From Marisa cornuarietis (lineage: Eukaryota; Mollusca; Gastropoda; Architaenioglossa; Ampullariidae), in assembly GCA_004794655.1 (NCBI GenBank), contig SMMW01000596.1, forward strand, positions 558,001-622,000: a stretch of DNA of 64,000 bases. Direction: 5' to 3'. The translations under genes and the position numbers were made by a program. Within the stretch, counting starts at the first letter, position 1; each line of letters begins with the position of its first letter. Below, in pieces: positions 13,390-25,761 of this stretch. Under the pieces are notes generated by a model. It searched no databases. It saw only the letters and a list, made by a program, of their open reading frames with translations, and was not told where the DNA came from.

Positions 13390-13542
13390 TTCAGCTGGTG
13401 AGAGGAGATCACTCCACAGGCATACTACTGGTCAACATTAATATGCATACTTATGCTGTATGTGGTTTCTTCTTTTCTAACAATGCTGTTGCTGCTGCTT
13501 GTCGGGAGTTGGGGTTCGAACACGGGCGTGCTTTGCCACAAG
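13390..13542 (+). CDS. Exon 6: SRCR domain 3 (type c), first half
   Basis: The acceptor is TGTTTCAG at 13389 and the donor is GTATGT at 13543, phase 1 at both ends. It reads QLVRGDHSTG, YAVCGFFF and VAAACRELGFEHGRALP. The usual WGTVC tryptophan is replaced and the aromatic block FFF follows the first Cys. The domain is divergent, but the second cysteine motif is clear. Confidence 0.75.
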
Positions 13543-14071
13543 GTATGTTAAATCAAAGAGCTTTGTTGATTTCTTTATGAATAGTCATACAGAGCAAGTA
13601 AGCAATAACTTCTCAATAACTGTCAAAAATTATTACAGAATCGCAGTAAAACACATATGAGCATGCGTAGAGAGGAGAAATGCATGTATATTTATGCTAG
13701 AGACACGATCGTTAGGTGTGATAGTAAAATATCATCAATGTCAACAACAACAAACATTTGCACTAGTTGACAGTACCTCTAACATTTCACTTGCTGAGAA
13801 TAATAACAGCTTTATAAAAGTATAATTGTTTCTGAGGAGGAAACAAATTTGGAGACTGCTTATCATTTCTTTTACTGAACTTGTGCTCTCTGCTCAAAGA
13901 ATTTACTATTTGTTTGAGGATCAAATATTGTCTGTGGTGTGCGTGAGATTTAGGATCCCACATATTCTTATTCATGTAGTGAATGTATGACTTAGGATCC
14001 ACTGTTATTTATGTAGTAAACTGAGGAACACTATGCAGATACTGCAGTCAGTGCACTTCTGTATGTTGTAG

Positions 14072-14233
14072 GAGCTTATGGAAGCTACGATGGCTCCTAC
14101 ACACGCATTGTCCTTCTTTGCCTCATAAATGAGACACGAATGTCATCGTGTTTCTTCCCACCAATTTCCTGTCATGGTGACACCAGATACAACTACGCCT
14201 CCGTACACTGCTTTAACGGCTCTCTCAGCTCGG
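14072..14233 (+). CDS. Exon 7: SRCR domain 3, second half
   Basis: The acceptor is GTTGTAG at 14071 and the donor is GTAAGT at 14234, phase 1 at both ends. It is open throughout and reads VLLC, TRMSSC, PISC and YNYASVHC. The YAS(V/I)xC ending marks the type c domains (3, 9, 12, 18, 21, with variants in 6 and 15). The divergence lowers confidence a little, but phase and cysteine spacing fit. Confidence 0.76.
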
Positions 14234-14798
14234 GTAAGTCTGAGCTTTGTCGACTGTTTGAGGCAACCATCATCAATGCGGTGTATAATGTAACATATTT
14301 TAATGTTTATGTATTCCCATTTCTCAACCCTATATGTTATGTTATTCTTGTTTAGGAGAGGAAAACAATGGTAATTCATGTTCAGTAGTTTCACTGCCAT
14401 AATGTAAGGTGATGTGCTGCTCTTTGTGCTTTCGTCTTACCGGATAATAAATGCTCCATTTATTAAATATTTAACTGACAACATGTGCTTTTGTTTGCTT
14501 TCTTAAAGTGCATCATGTGGAAAACAAAAACAAGCAATTTCTGAATACATTACTGACATACCAACATGTTTTCTCAAGTATCTACATATTATTTTATAGA
14601 TAATTTCTACCACCCAAGTGTCATGTTTCCTATTACTCAAGGTAGACATGTTTGAGCTGTGCAATATTCTTCATAGATGAAACATAAGGAACAACAGTGC
14701 GGCGTTTTTATTGTGTATACTGTCCAGAGTAGAGAGCTGCTGGTTTGTACTTTCGAGTGTAACCCTGTCCTCACTCTAAGGAATTTCTTTGTTTTTAG

Positions 14799-15119
14799 AT
14801 TTGTCGGTTTCCTTGGACGCTGGTCAAGGGCTTATCGGCAACTCCTCTGGTCGACTGGTGGTCAGCCAAAGCGGTGTTCGAGGCAGAGTGTGTCCAGAAT
14901 ACTGGGATGATGTAGACGCCGGCGTGGTGTGCAGACAACTGGGGTACCGTGACGGTATGGCACTGGCTTTCTCCGACTCAGGCACCGGTCCATACCTGCT
15001 CGGCAACGTGGCCTGCACAGGTGTCGAGACGTCCATCTTCAATTGCCTCAGCAACACAACGTGCATTGTCTCTTATCAAAGCCCACCTGATGTCGGTGCT
15101 GTGTGTTTCAGGGACTACA
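14799..15119 (+). CDS. Exon 8: SRCR domain 4 (type a), whole domain
   Basis: One 321-base exon, phase 1 to phase 1, with acceptor TTTTTAG at 14798 and donor GTAAGT at 15120. It reads VSLDAGQG, RGRVC, YWDDVDAGVVCRQLGY, LLGNVAC, TSIFNC, TTC and GAVC, six cysteines. The WDDVDA block is typical of type a domains in this gene. Confidence 0.88.
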
Positions 15120-15815
15120 GTAAGTGATTTCTTCAGAAAATCCTTCATCTGCCCGCTTGAGTCCTCGGGGAATAACATTAATAGTAGTAGTTTGTTTTAA
15201 ACAGATAAGGTTTTTTTCAACTCGTTTCATCAGCGATTAGTACTGCTCTCGGATGGGTAAAAACTGAAATAATTTACAGAGATAAATAATAAAATCAACT
15301 CGTCATATGCTGAAACTAGTCGTAACAACACACACGACATCTAAAGTTTCAGCATCAATAAGTCGTTTTGGCAGGTAACCTTGTTATGTCCCTTTCCGAG
15401 CGTTTCAGTTATTTGGTTTATAGGCTAGCTGATAGGTTCCGAGGAAGGAGGATAGTCGAAACTTACAGAGTAAGACAGTAGAATATACAATGCAGAATTA
15501 CTTTCTATTTTTTATATAGGATCTGAAACATACAATAATACACGTTCAGTAAACTCTCCGATTCTAGTGTCAAACACACAGCATAAGTAGGTTATTTGCT
15601 TATAGTAGATATACTGTCGAATTTTCGTGAAGAGACACAGGAAAAGAAACTTGCTTAAATTCATGTGTTGGTTTTGACTGGCAGTTCATCACGTGGTAAT
15701 GATGGTCAAATAAACTCATAAACTGCAATCTGTGAACGGCATTAATGAGTTAATTAAGAGCACTTCACAGTGCAGCTCATCTTTTGCTACAAAAGAGCGT
15801 TTCTTCTTTTTTTAG

Positions 15816-15981
15816 CAATGGTAGTACAGCTTGTAGGAGGGAGGTCAGACAAGGAGGGTTTGGTGCAAGTGGTGTACGGGAGTCAGGTGGGTACGGTGTG
15901 TGTACCCGACACCTCTAACCGTGCTACCGCCGCCAGGGCGGTCTGCAGACAACTCGGCTACGTGGACGGCGAATTTGAAAG
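15816..15981 (+). CDS. Exon 9: SRCR domain 5 (type b), first half
   Basis: The acceptor is TTTTTTTAG at 15815 and the donor is GTAAGA at 15982, ending in phase 2 with AG of an Arg codon. It reads VVQLVGG, QVGTVC and ARAVCRQLGY. The following intron is 4.1 kb and holds an L1/Tx1-like fragment split by an L2 end. Confidence 0.85.
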
Positions 15982-16619
15982 GTAAGAAACCTTTTCTCCT
16001 CTCTTTTCACTCTATAGTCATGAATGAGGTGTTATATATATATATAGGCATGTGTGTGTCAGGAACTGCTGGCTTAAGTATGCTGTGATTTATTCTTCCG
16101 TGTTTGAAAGTGTTGTAAAAGTCTTGAACAATTTGTAATGGGTCGTTTTATGGCAATCAGCAATGTATATGGAGGTCAAATAGCTAGTTATGTGGAGACG
16201 AGAACATTGTGATAATATTTGTAATAAATAACAGCACGACAAAAATAAACCTCAGTAGCAATTCTTCCCACTCTTTTTCTTTGTCTATTTTTCACGATTT
16301 TCATATGCTGATTTTCAGAATAAAATCTCTTTAGTTCACTGCAGCTATAAGTTCTTTTAAAAATGCAAACAAATTTTGTGACTCTTTGTTTTAGATATAT
16401 TTATTCAACCAGCAGCAGGTATACTAATATTGATGTGCAATACTGTGCAGTTCAAGAGTAAGTGTAATTGAATGGAAACCACTGTTTCTGAAAATATGCC
16501 TCTTTGTTATTACAGATTCCTGGTTTTACTAATACCAAAAATAGCGACTTCGTCACAAAACTTAAATTTACTTAAATGGTTATATTATTCAACCCATTCT
16601 GGAGTTTTACTTCAAATTC

Positions 16620-18153
16620 CTTAATTAATATACATTGCCAAAATGGATGTTCGGAAGCTTCATTCTCTTGTTTACAGAAACTACAAAATGTACACCATCA
16701 ATAATTCCAATACTATCCTTCAAAAATCTACCTTTCATAAAACTCCTCTGGCATTCATCAGTCACAAATAGTAACACGTTGTAATCTTTAAGCAATGCAT
16801 GCTGATACAATTTTATAGGCTCCGCTCAACGAAAATTCCTCTTTGCTTTATGAATGAACTGCTTTGGTCTTTGGTCTTTAAAGAGAGAAGTACTTATACT
16901 TTGTATGAAACTGATAACTCACATTTTTCAAACCCCTCATTAACTGATCTAACAAGAAAGTTTCCAATGTATACAAAGAAAAGAATTTAAAGAATTCGAC
17001 CTATCTAGCCGTCGAGTTTTATTATTTTTCATATTCTTTGCTGCTAAAGCAACTTGCTGAGCAATAGGACCTTCCAAAGATTCTGAAGCTTCCTTTGTTA
17101 GGCCAGGAAAACCATGTAACAAGCTATTTTGATATGCATCGCCCACTTCCCGAAATGTATGCCTCATCAAAATGTTGGACCTGCTTTAAAAATTTCATCC
17201 TTATCGGAAATAATGTTTCCGTCACTTTTATCCAAGAAGTTCGTGGATTTGGTTACATATCAGTAGCATTTCACAGTTTTCTTCTTCTAGGTTCCATTTT
17301 ACTCTGGATTTCACTGTCACGCCTTTTATTCTTTTGTTTCTAGGGATTTGTTTAACTCTTTCCTAAAATGTTCTTAATTAAATTGAAAAGCAAAATGTTG
17401 CTTTCCAATCAAGTTATATTATTTAATAGCAGCTTTTCTTTTTACGCTTTCTCCTTCTTCTTAAGTGATGCATATGAGATAGTTCTGGTCCTAATCTCCG
17501 GGAAGAGCTGATCAGAGATAGTAAACTCAATTTCTTCTAGAGGTATTTCTTTAATTTTCTCCAAGTTATATACAGGAAAGGCATATTGTCCTTTTACTTC
17601 TGAGATTATATTTTTAAATTAATTCATTATATTTCTTATCCTTTAATAAACAGTTCTTTGGTTCCCAGTAGGGTTTAAGTCTTATGTTCCGGCCAGACAA
17701 CTCCGCTCTTCGTCTGACGACCGTATCCTAACTGTTCCTGTCACCAGAACAACAACATATGGTCACAGGACTTTTGGCTACTGTGCAGCAAAACAATGGA
17801 ACTCTCTTCCTTTCCATATCCGCCACCTTCCTACAACTGAATCCTTCAAATCTGCACTGAAAACGCACCTCTTCCTTGAGCATTACTCCTAACACAGTCC
17901 ACACAATGCTCGTCCTTCTTACCCCCCTTCCCTCTTGCTACTTTACCCATCTTTCTCGCAGAATCACTATATTTCTCTGTCCCTGTTACTTGATGCCTTT
18001 CTGTGTTTTCTATCTTTGCTTTCTGTTTGTCGTCAGTACTGTTGTTTATTCTTCCGTCCCTTAAGTTCCATCCATTTATTCCATGTCTCTTCCCCGTTTT
18101 AAGCACTAAGAACATGCTCTCTATGAGTGTGAATATGCGCTATAAAAATAATC

Positions 18154-18225
<72 letters not shown>

Positions 18226-18990
18226 GTGAATATATAACTAGATAGTGACTCGTTTTGTTTTCTGGTTTTATGAAACATCTATTTACGATGTTAAATAATT
18301 CGCTGAAAATAAGAAACAGCTAAAATTAAGAAGTACTCTAAATGGACCTGTCTCCAACTATTAAATTTGCGCCAGGTGTAGGCACGGTTATCAGGATATA
18401 CTTCTCGCCAGATATCTACACGGTCGAGCTCTGCCCTCCTGTCTGTAGTTATTTTACGAGTTCAAAGACTAATGTTATCACTAATGGAGTTCCTAACAGC
18501 TAGACGCCTGTTTAGTGAGGAGTTTCAGTCCCCTGCCGACGATCATTTTCTATCTTCCCAGTCAGGGCAAAAACATCTTCAAAGAATTCTGGCTTATCTC
18601 AACCACTGGGCCCATAAAAGCTTGCTCTTATCAAACGTTTATTAACATTTTCAACTACTAAAACAAGAAAACACCAGTAATGATCTTTTATAACATTATC
18701 TGATTTGTACTCAAAGTTTGTACTCAATATTGCAACGCCATTTTTGTTTAATATATCATTGCCTGCCAGCCATATTCCAAAGACTCGGGCTGTTAAAACA
18801 CATCTCTCAGACTTTTTTCTCTTAAGTGATTTTCTTGTAAGAATTAAATACAAAAAAATTGCTGCCGAAGAAAATCTAAAACATAAAACATGTTTCTTTT
18901 TTCGTTTCATTTAGGCCATCAACGTTCAGTGTAGCTAATTTACATCCACTTTTTCTTGTACTCATTTCCATCAGTTCAAAGGAACAAAAA
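16620..18990 (-). mobile_element. L1/Tx1-like non-LTR element remnants, split by an L2 end
   Basis: The minus strand endonuclease part (about 18330-18990) reads LATLNVDGLNETKK, GIWLAGNDI, NKNGVAIL and RVDIWREVYPDNRAYTWR. The RT start (16620-17200) reads LTKEASESLEGPI, MKNNKT and QRSFMKGRFLKDSI. The order of parts fits an L1-superfamily element. It carries many stops, and an L2 3' end is inserted at 17682-18225. It lies in the domain 5 intron. Confidence 0.65.
17682..18225 (+). mobile_element. L2-type 3' end fragment with (ATT)n tail
   Basis: It is closely similar to the 3' end of the L2 at 30-31.8 kb: CGTCTGACGACCGTATCCTA, the region coding FLEHYS and stop, the 3' UTR, and a long ATT tail (18155-18225). 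Confidence 0.82.
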
Positions 18991-19276
18991 CGACATCCCG
19001 TGAAACCTTTTCTTTCACACCACACAATAATCTCTCCCAGTTCTTCACTTATAATAGCGGTCATAACATCTATTTTATGTCAGCCTCATTAAACAAATTC
19101 AAAAGACAAGATACCAAGGTAAACTGTAAATATTTGGCAATATGCGACAAACACCAAAGCGAGGACACAGGTTGAAGACAATGAGCTTACAAAAGGGGAA
19201 AACACTCTGCTATAAAACTTATTACCTGCAAACCGAAACGTTTACACAAATGGACAAGAAAAAGCACAGAAAAAGA

Positions 19277-19342
<66 letters not shown>

Positions 19343-20100
19343 TCAATAGCAGAACAATATGTCAATTACCCTTCGTTTTAAACCTGCCGTACTCTCCATT
19401 TCACCATTTATTTTTTGCAGGATATTTTACAGTTTCTCCACTCGGAAGGAAATCGAGGGTCATTCTGATTCCTCCATTATTGATGATTTAACAACTAGTA
19501 AGATATATTAGCGCAAAAATCTGGAGTACCATATACGCCCAACCTACTCTTGTCTCTGAGCGGTGTTACCCTTTGAATGTAAAATTTCTGTTTAAATGAG
19601 AGGATACAAGTGAGGCAGAATAATGCGAAACGTAGACGAAATTCAATGTCCATGAGCCACATATGAGTATGAGTTTCGGTACTGCATATTGTCTTACAAA
19701 TGCCAGTCATCGATATTACAGCACCCCATGCTATTGTTTCCATACTTTATCCTGCACAATATCCGTTGTCGGTATCGCAGAGTCTCGCAAACACCATCTG
19801 TTCACTTCACAACACTTTAAACATTTCTTCAAAAATATTTGCCCTGATAAATGCGACAAATTATAAATTACACCATAACAAGTTTAAAATTTATTTATCG
19901 ATTAAACGAACGCACAAAAATTCATCACCATTATAAATAAAACAAAGCGATAAGGAAACTGTGAATAAATAGGGAAAATGACATCTAAGGATACAACATA
20001 ATAATATATACTGAGTGCCACAATAAAACGATCACATTCTATCTCATGAAACAAAATGAAAAAAACGGAATGTTATGTAACGGTTGTCTCCGATTTTCAG
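18991..20100. other. Rest of the domain 5 intron
   Basis: I see no supported coding sequence. An AC then AG microsatellite lies at about 19279-19342. The rest is AT-rich with short unrelated frames. Confidence 0.6.
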
Positions 20101-20258
20101 ATTAGCAAGAGGTACAGGGACTGTGTCCATTTCTGATGTCAACTGTTCTGGGTACGAGAGAACCGTCTTCATGTGCGGTAGTGGGGGGTTATTTTTCCCC
20201 CCGTCAGACAGATGTGCCAACCATGACTTCGACCTCGGTGTCCGCTGTTCAGACGGCG
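20101..20258 (+). CDS. Exon 10: SRCR domain 5, second half
   Basis: The acceptor is GATTTTCAG at 20100 (phase 2, completing AGA) and the donor is GTGAGT at 20259 (phase 1). It reads GTGTVSISDVNC, RTVFMC, SDRC and GVRC. It fits exon 9 in phase and cysteine count across the 4.1-kb intron. Confidence 0.84.
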
Positions 20259-20728
20259 GTGAGTTTAGCAGACAGGCACAAGTATACAAGCTCTTTATTC
20301 ACAATAATTGTGTCGTAAGCACAATTTCCGAAACTACTTCCTGAAAAGGCTGAGATATGCTTGAATACTGTTACTGCAGCTTGAACTCACTTTCGTAGCA
20401 ATAATTTGTAGTTAGTTAAATCGCATACTTGAATTTGGTTAAACTCGGAATTTTCTTTACTCCAGATATGTACACACGTGACTTTAGTGATTGCGTTCTC
20501 GTCAGTAAGCGGTTAGCAAAATATAACTGAACATGAGAAAATGTCGTGCGTAAAATTAAACTTGTCAGTCTCAGGACTGAATCAATTAATGTCGAGCGAC
20601 CAGGACTGAAAGACAAAATAAGGATGTCTTGCTGCCTCTTCAGTTTGCTTAGTGCAGGCTTTACTGTGATATACGAGTTATATGCCTCCCTCCCCCCATC
20701 AAAATAAACTCTACTTTTAAATCGACAG

Positions 20729-21061
20729 TGCGTCTAGCCTATAGGATCCACAACACCAACATCTCCATTACTGGCGTGGTGCAGATTTACCAGGGATCAG
20801 GCTGGATTAACATCTGCAATGATTTCTTCGACGACTTGGACGCACAAGTAGTCTGCCGGAACCAAGGTTACCCGTACTCGCGTGTACTGCCCAAGGGGTC
20901 GATGGGTTCGCCATTCGAATATGATTTTGTGACAGCGCGAAACTGCAATGGCACAGAGCAAACCCTCTTAGGCTGCCCTGTACAACAGAATGTCACCTGC
21001 TCATGGCAACTCATCGATAGATATGCTACAGTTTTTTGTAGTCAAACTTCTTTGGAGCGAG
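20729..21061 (+). CDS. Exon 11: SRCR domain 6 (type c), whole domain
   Basis: A 333-base exon, phase 1 at both ends, with acceptor ATCGACAG at 20728 and donor GTAACG at 21062. It reads VRLAYR, WINICNDFFDDLDAQVVC, ARNC, TLLGC, NVTC and RYATVFC. Six cysteines. It shares the LP(Q/K)G segment after the second Cys with domain 3. Confidence 0.86.
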
Positions 21062-21089
21062 GTAACGAAATGAAATTTCAGCTTAGTTC

Positions 21090-21222
21090 GTCTACTGTTG
21101 ACACAAAAGTACTGTAATTTAAGTTGTCATTTTCTTTCTAAAGTCTTCGTGTTTGTTACCCTTTATTATCCTCTTTTATCAATCCCTAGTTCATGTTTGC
21201 TTTTAAAATATTTCAATAACAG
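21090..21222 (+). repeat. 133-bp inverted repeat, left arm
   Basis: It starts GTCTACTGTTGACAC and ends AATAACAG, 28 bases after the exon 11 donor. The reverse complement is present at 22769-22901, same length, with four mismatches by eye. Confidence 0.9.
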
Positions 21223-21328
21223 CCTGTCTGAAAGAGTCTTCGCTACCCATGAACAAAACATTTACTAAAATTTTTCTTCTGTTTTTTTTCTCTGTTCACT
21301 TCACGAGTCCATCATTGTATTTGAGTGT

Positions 21329-21331
<3 letters not shown>

Positions 21332-21393
<62 letters not shown>
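21332..21393. repeat. Palindromic (AAT)n(ATT)n microsatellite
   Basis: About ten AAT units run directly into about ten ATT units, a perfect inverted repeat able to form a hairpin or cruciform. It lies inside the loop of the larger 133-bp inverted repeat. Confidence 0.9.
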
Positions 21394-21395
<2 letters not shown>

Positions 21396-21899
21396 TTAGG
21401 TTTGGGGCGTGTATCAACATTACATACTGCTGGTTACATGCATGTTAACAGTGGGTGGCTGTACAAGATCAACATTTCAATTTTGTTTGAGGCTGTAAAC
21501 TTAATAATAAGCAATACAATGACCTTCAATACTGCGTGATTACATATATATGTACACTATCATGGTGCTCTCATTTTCAGACATTCTGCCATGCACAGGG
21601 CAACATCAGTAGCTACATTTCCTTTAAGGTTCTTATACAAAAGTTGAACCTGAGAGGGGTAGGAGAATTTATGATACAAGAGTGGAATAGATCTATTACG
21701 CATAGCTGTATATTTAGTATATATTAGCAAATATGGTCAGGTCTTTTGTACTTTGACTTTCACACTGCTCTCATTCAGCTTTGCTGCTGGTTTAGTGACA
21801 AGTGATCCCATTAAGTGGTAAACAGTTGCTTCTTAACAGACACAGAACAGGTCTGTGTTCGCCTCATAATACCTGGTTTATGTCTATTGCTCTGATTAG

Positions 21900-22760
21900 G
21901 TCCGGATGAGAAAATAATCAGAAGTAGACACTGAATCTTAATGAAAACAGTCCTTGAATCTTTCTTTTACTGTGGTAATGAAATACATACCCGAATTGAT
22001 GCCTACTTACTAAAATTATAACCTGAGAGCCCCAGTTACATCTACCTGCCTTATCCTCTAAACATAACATATCGTAACATTGTTTTGGGTACCTGTGTTC
22101 AGGTAACGTTAGTATTCTGCACCGGTATTGGATAATTCTCATAAATGAGTCAGATAAAAGAGGAAACGTTTCACATTCATCCAAAATTATATCATTTTTA
22201 ACATCCCTGCCAATGTTTAAAATTAATTTATAAAGTTTTATTTGAACTTTTTATATATCATTGTATTGTTTTCATCCCCAAATCTCTGATCCATATAAAA
22301 GAATAGGTTTTGTTTTTGTTTCAAATATTTTAAAAATCATATCTTAAGGAATTTTATTTAATCTACAATACAGCTTCATGGTACCTGCAAAGGCTTTTAA
22401 TGCCTTTCAAGATAAATTATCAGTACATTTGGCCCACTTTAGTGTAGATCAGAATATAACACCTAAATAATTATAGCTAGGTTCTACGGTGATCTTTCCA
22501 TCATTGTACCAGTTTTTGCAATCCTTAATAAAGCCACCATTTTAAATATTTTTGTTTTATCCATATTAACTGCAAGTCCTCATTTGTTAAAAAATGTTTC
22601 TAACTAGTTAATGTTACGTTGTAGGTCAACAGGGGAATCAGCAACAGTGGTATGTCATCAGCATACATCAAAAGTAAGATCCCGTGTGGACCTGCCAGGA
22701 CGTTAATACCACGTGAACCACATAATGTTAAGTCTGACCAAAGCTCAAAAAAGATACAGA
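21900..22760 (-). mobile_element. Non-LTR element fragment (family A related), decayed
   Basis: The minus strand shows LLLMYADDIPLL, the catalytic YADD box, and later RILTLPEHRYPKQCYDML, like the C-terminal part of the family A element at 1-2.5 kb (RLLRLPSTRYTRKAYDML). Many stops are present. It lies in the intron between domains 6 and 7. Confidence 0.65.
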
Positions 22761-22768
22761 ACAAACAA

Positions 22769-22901
22769 CTGTTATTCAAATATTTTAAAAGCAAACATGA
22801 ACTAGGGATTGATTAAAGAGGATAATAAAGGGTAACAAACACGAAGACTTTAGAAAGAAAATGACAACTTAAGTTACAGTACTTGTGTGTCAACAGTAGA
22901 C
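22769..22901 (-). repeat. 133-bp inverted repeat, right arm
   Basis: The reverse complement of 21090-21222 with four mismatches and no gaps. The arms enclose 1,546 bases that include a non-LTR fragment. No target duplication is evident at the outer edges. Confidence 0.9.
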
Positions 22902-23017
22902 AAGTAAAATACAACCTGTTTTATACCGGTCATGCAATACTAATCGTCATTATACCATCATGATCACCCCCAATGAATCAAAGCACCTTGTTTCCATGCC
23001 TCACATTTCATCCACAG

Positions 23018-23335
23018 GCCTCCAAGCCGCCCCAATGTCAGTGGATGGACATGTTGTTGTCATGGCGGACGGAGTCAAGTCCTATGTCTGTCGCGACAAC
23101 TGGGACGACGCCGCTGCCTCTGTGTACTGCAAGGACCTGGGCTACAACTACGGTGTGGCCATCTACGAGACTGCCGTGTCTTACTCCCGGGGCGTCGCCG
23201 CCTACATCGTCAACAGCCTACACTGCACTGGCAGCGAGAACTCTCTCAGTGAATGTTCCTTCTCCTCCAACTGGTCCACTTGTCTCACGGGATACAACAC
23301 TGCTGCCCGAGCACTGTGCTACAACTACGGAAGTG
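23018..23335 (+). CDS. Exon 12: SRCR domain 7 (type a), whole domain
   Basis: A 318-base exon, phase 1 at both ends, with acceptor ATCCACAG at 23017 and donor GTCAGT at 23336. It reads KSYVCRDNWDDAAASVYC, KDLGYNYGVA, VNSLHC, SLSEC, WSTC and RALC. The base composition is richer in GC than the surrounding introns, as expected for coding sequence. Confidence 0.88.
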
Positions 23336-23637
23336 GTCAGTGATTTCACTGCAGCGAGTGAGTGAGTTGATATCGCATGGACAAAATACAAAGACTTTCC
23401 AGACCCTGAGTGATACGGTTATCTTGAAAATGTGTTTTTTCATCTATAAGCAAAGACAAAGCTCGGATGAAGATTGTCGCTTTCCTGTCAGTCTGTCCTT
23501 CTGGGTGGCTACCTTGTATCAATTTTTCTGTCTCTCTCTCTCTCTCTCTTTGTCTCGATCTCTTTTTTTAAGCTAGCATCAAACTGACTCGTATTTCCTT
23601 TCTGCACAAGGACTTTAGCCAAACATTTCTCTCCTAG

Positions 23638-23854
23638 GCCGCCAGCTCCGGTTGATCGGAGGTACCACCAAGTATGTAGGGCAAGTAGAGGTCGGTTTCA
23701 ATGGTGTGTGGGGCACTGTCTGTGACAACGACTTCACCAACGATGACGCCACGGCAGTGTGCCTCACTCTGGGATTTTCTGGCGGTGCCACTTCGGAGAA
23801 CAGCAGCAGCAGCGACCAAAGCCCAACAGGTCCTTTCTACCTGTATGGCCTCAG
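23638..23854 (+). CDS. Exon 13: SRCR domain 8 (type b), first part
   Basis: The acceptor is TCTCCTAG at 23637 and the donor is GTGATG at 23855 (phase 2). It reads LRLIGG, GVWGTVCDNDF, ATAVC and GPFYLYGL. The intron lies unusually late in the domain, just before the third cysteine, unlike the other split domains. Confidence 0.85.
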
Positions 23855-24367
23855 GTGATGATGTCCGTCATGTCCGTCAGTTTTGCACATTACAAGTTTA
23901 AAGTGTGGGTAATGCAAAATTAAACTCCATGGAAATTCTATTAAGTAAGCAGTTACCTGTCGTATTCTGCTTTTGTTTTTGGTACAGTTTTCACAGGATT
24001 TTTTTTATTTTAATCTATCTTAAAAATACTTTAGGGCTTTTTTAACATTAAGACAATATTTTCGGGCGTGAAGTAATAGAAGATTATTCAACATCTCTGG
24101 AGATCATAAGCTAAGTGCTTTTAATGTGCTGAAAATTAAATCATCGTGCGGCCTGGTCTGTCTGGTTTTGTAATGACAGTGGCTGTACATGTCTCAAAAT
24201 GTCCTTGAGATTTACAAAACATTAAACTACATTGTGAGTCATGATATCACTAAACAGTGTTTTCACAGTAGTCTTGCAATTGATTCGTGAAACATATTAA
24301 GTCATGATAATTTACATTTTTCTGAAGTCAACTGACTGTTGGTTTACAAGGATGGATATATAAACAG

Positions 24368-24480
24368 TTGCAGAGGTTTAGATACCAGTCTATGGCGATG
24401 TCCTGTTAGCAACTTCAACGTCAGCTACAGCTTCTGCTCGTCCCCATCCTACATCCCGAGAGTGAGGTGCACGGGGCAAG
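24368..24480 (+). CDS. Exon 14: SRCR domain 8, short second part
   Basis: A 113-base exon with acceptor TAAACAG at 24367 (phase 2, completing Ser) and donor GTCAGT at 24481 (phase 1). It reads CRGLDTSLWRC, YSFC and PRVRC. The motif CRGLDTSLWRC is the standard fifth-sixth cysteine segment. Too short to stand out as a long ORF; found by following frame and phase. Confidence 0.82.
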
Positions 24481-24968
24481 GTCAGTGACTAAATCGTGCT
24501 GACATGAAGCTTGACATGTCACAGAAGTTGTTTGAGATGTTCTGCTGAAATATAACAAAACTGAAGGTTTCTTAAAACTACTGAGTTCGAGTCAAATTAT
24601 TGTCTTGATCCTATATGTGAAACTAAACTGTCTATTCCTCACACGATGGAAAGGAGCCCTTGTGATAGAAGTAAATAAGATTGAGAAAGATTTTTATAAA
24701 TAAATATCCTGTTTATCTTTCATAAAGATGTTACTTTCATATTTGATACATTCATGTCTTTTGCGCTATTTACTGAAAGATTTTGTTTCAATGATACGAA
24801 GACTGGTTTAGTGCTTGGCTTACTGGTTCGTTTTCTCGGACGCTGGTTGTAATTTTGACCGTTTTGCGTCGTTTCTTTTATGTCGTCATCCTTCTAAGTG
24901 ACACTTCATAGCAACATTAGTTCCACTCATATGTAAATCCTCATCTGAAAGTTTCCCTCTGTTCACAG

Positions 24969-25286
24969 TCAAGGTAGCTGAAAATGCGGGCTACGGGGCT
25001 GTACAGGTGCTCGTCAACACAACGTCCAGGACATACGGGCTGGTCTGTGATGACAACTTCACGGACCGCGAGGCCAGCGTGGCCTGCCGTGACCTCGGCT
25101 ACCCTTACGGCATCCACCTGTGCTGCTCGGCGTTCGGGTACAAGTCCCTGCCTATCGTCCGGTCCGGTGTCAGGTGTACAGGTACCGAGGCTCTGTTCGG
25201 CGACTGTTATTACGACACGAGGACAGCCTACTGCCTCTCAGGAAACTATGCCTCCATCGTGTGCTCCAGCATTCCACCCGGCAGGG
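24969..25286 (+). CDS. Exon 15: SRCR domain 9 (type c, extra vicinal Cys)
   Basis: A 318-base exon, phase 1 at both ends, with acceptor GTTCACAG at 24968 and donor GTAAGA at 25287. It reads GLVCDDNFTDREASVACRD, GIHLCCSAFG, GVRCTGTEALFGDC, YCLSGNYASIVC. Eight cysteines, including an adjacent pair absent from ordinary group A domains. The next intron is 9.2 kb. Confidence 0.9.
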
Positions 25287-25612
25287 GTAAGATTTCCTAT
25301 TTATAGGACAGGTATATGTAGGTCGCTGTCTGCTGTATCGAGCCAATCACTTTACTCGGGGTACTAAGCTGAGTTCATTGCAAGATACACTATTTTGGAC
25401 GTTGGATTTTTCACTTGGACGGTATGATACAGGGGCACTAAAGCAGAGTTCTTATTCGCCTTCACTTACAATTAAAGTGGGAGAGTGAGTGAGAAGCAAA
25501 TGCAGATTCATGTACATCCCACTGACCTGTGTGACGTATCACTGTGCACAGTTGCTCCTGGTGGCTCTTATTTGGAGAAAGGAAGAAAAACTAAAACCTC
25601 AGACATTTGAAT

Positions 25613-25761
25613 TGTAGCAGTAGTAGGGCAAGAGTAGAGCTAAGCTGAGCGCAAGGAGATTGACATCACGGATGTATGACAGTATGAATGATGTAGCAGG
25701 GGACGGTTAAATGAGAGAAACGAATGGAAGCCAAAACAGAATAAAGACGTTTCCTATTACA
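25613..25761 (+). repeat. 5' LTR of the Gypsy element (149 bp)
   Basis: TG...CA ends, immediately followed by the primer-binding site. At 149 bases it is short for a Gypsy LTR. It also represents the uninterrupted form of the right LTR. Confidence 0.85.
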
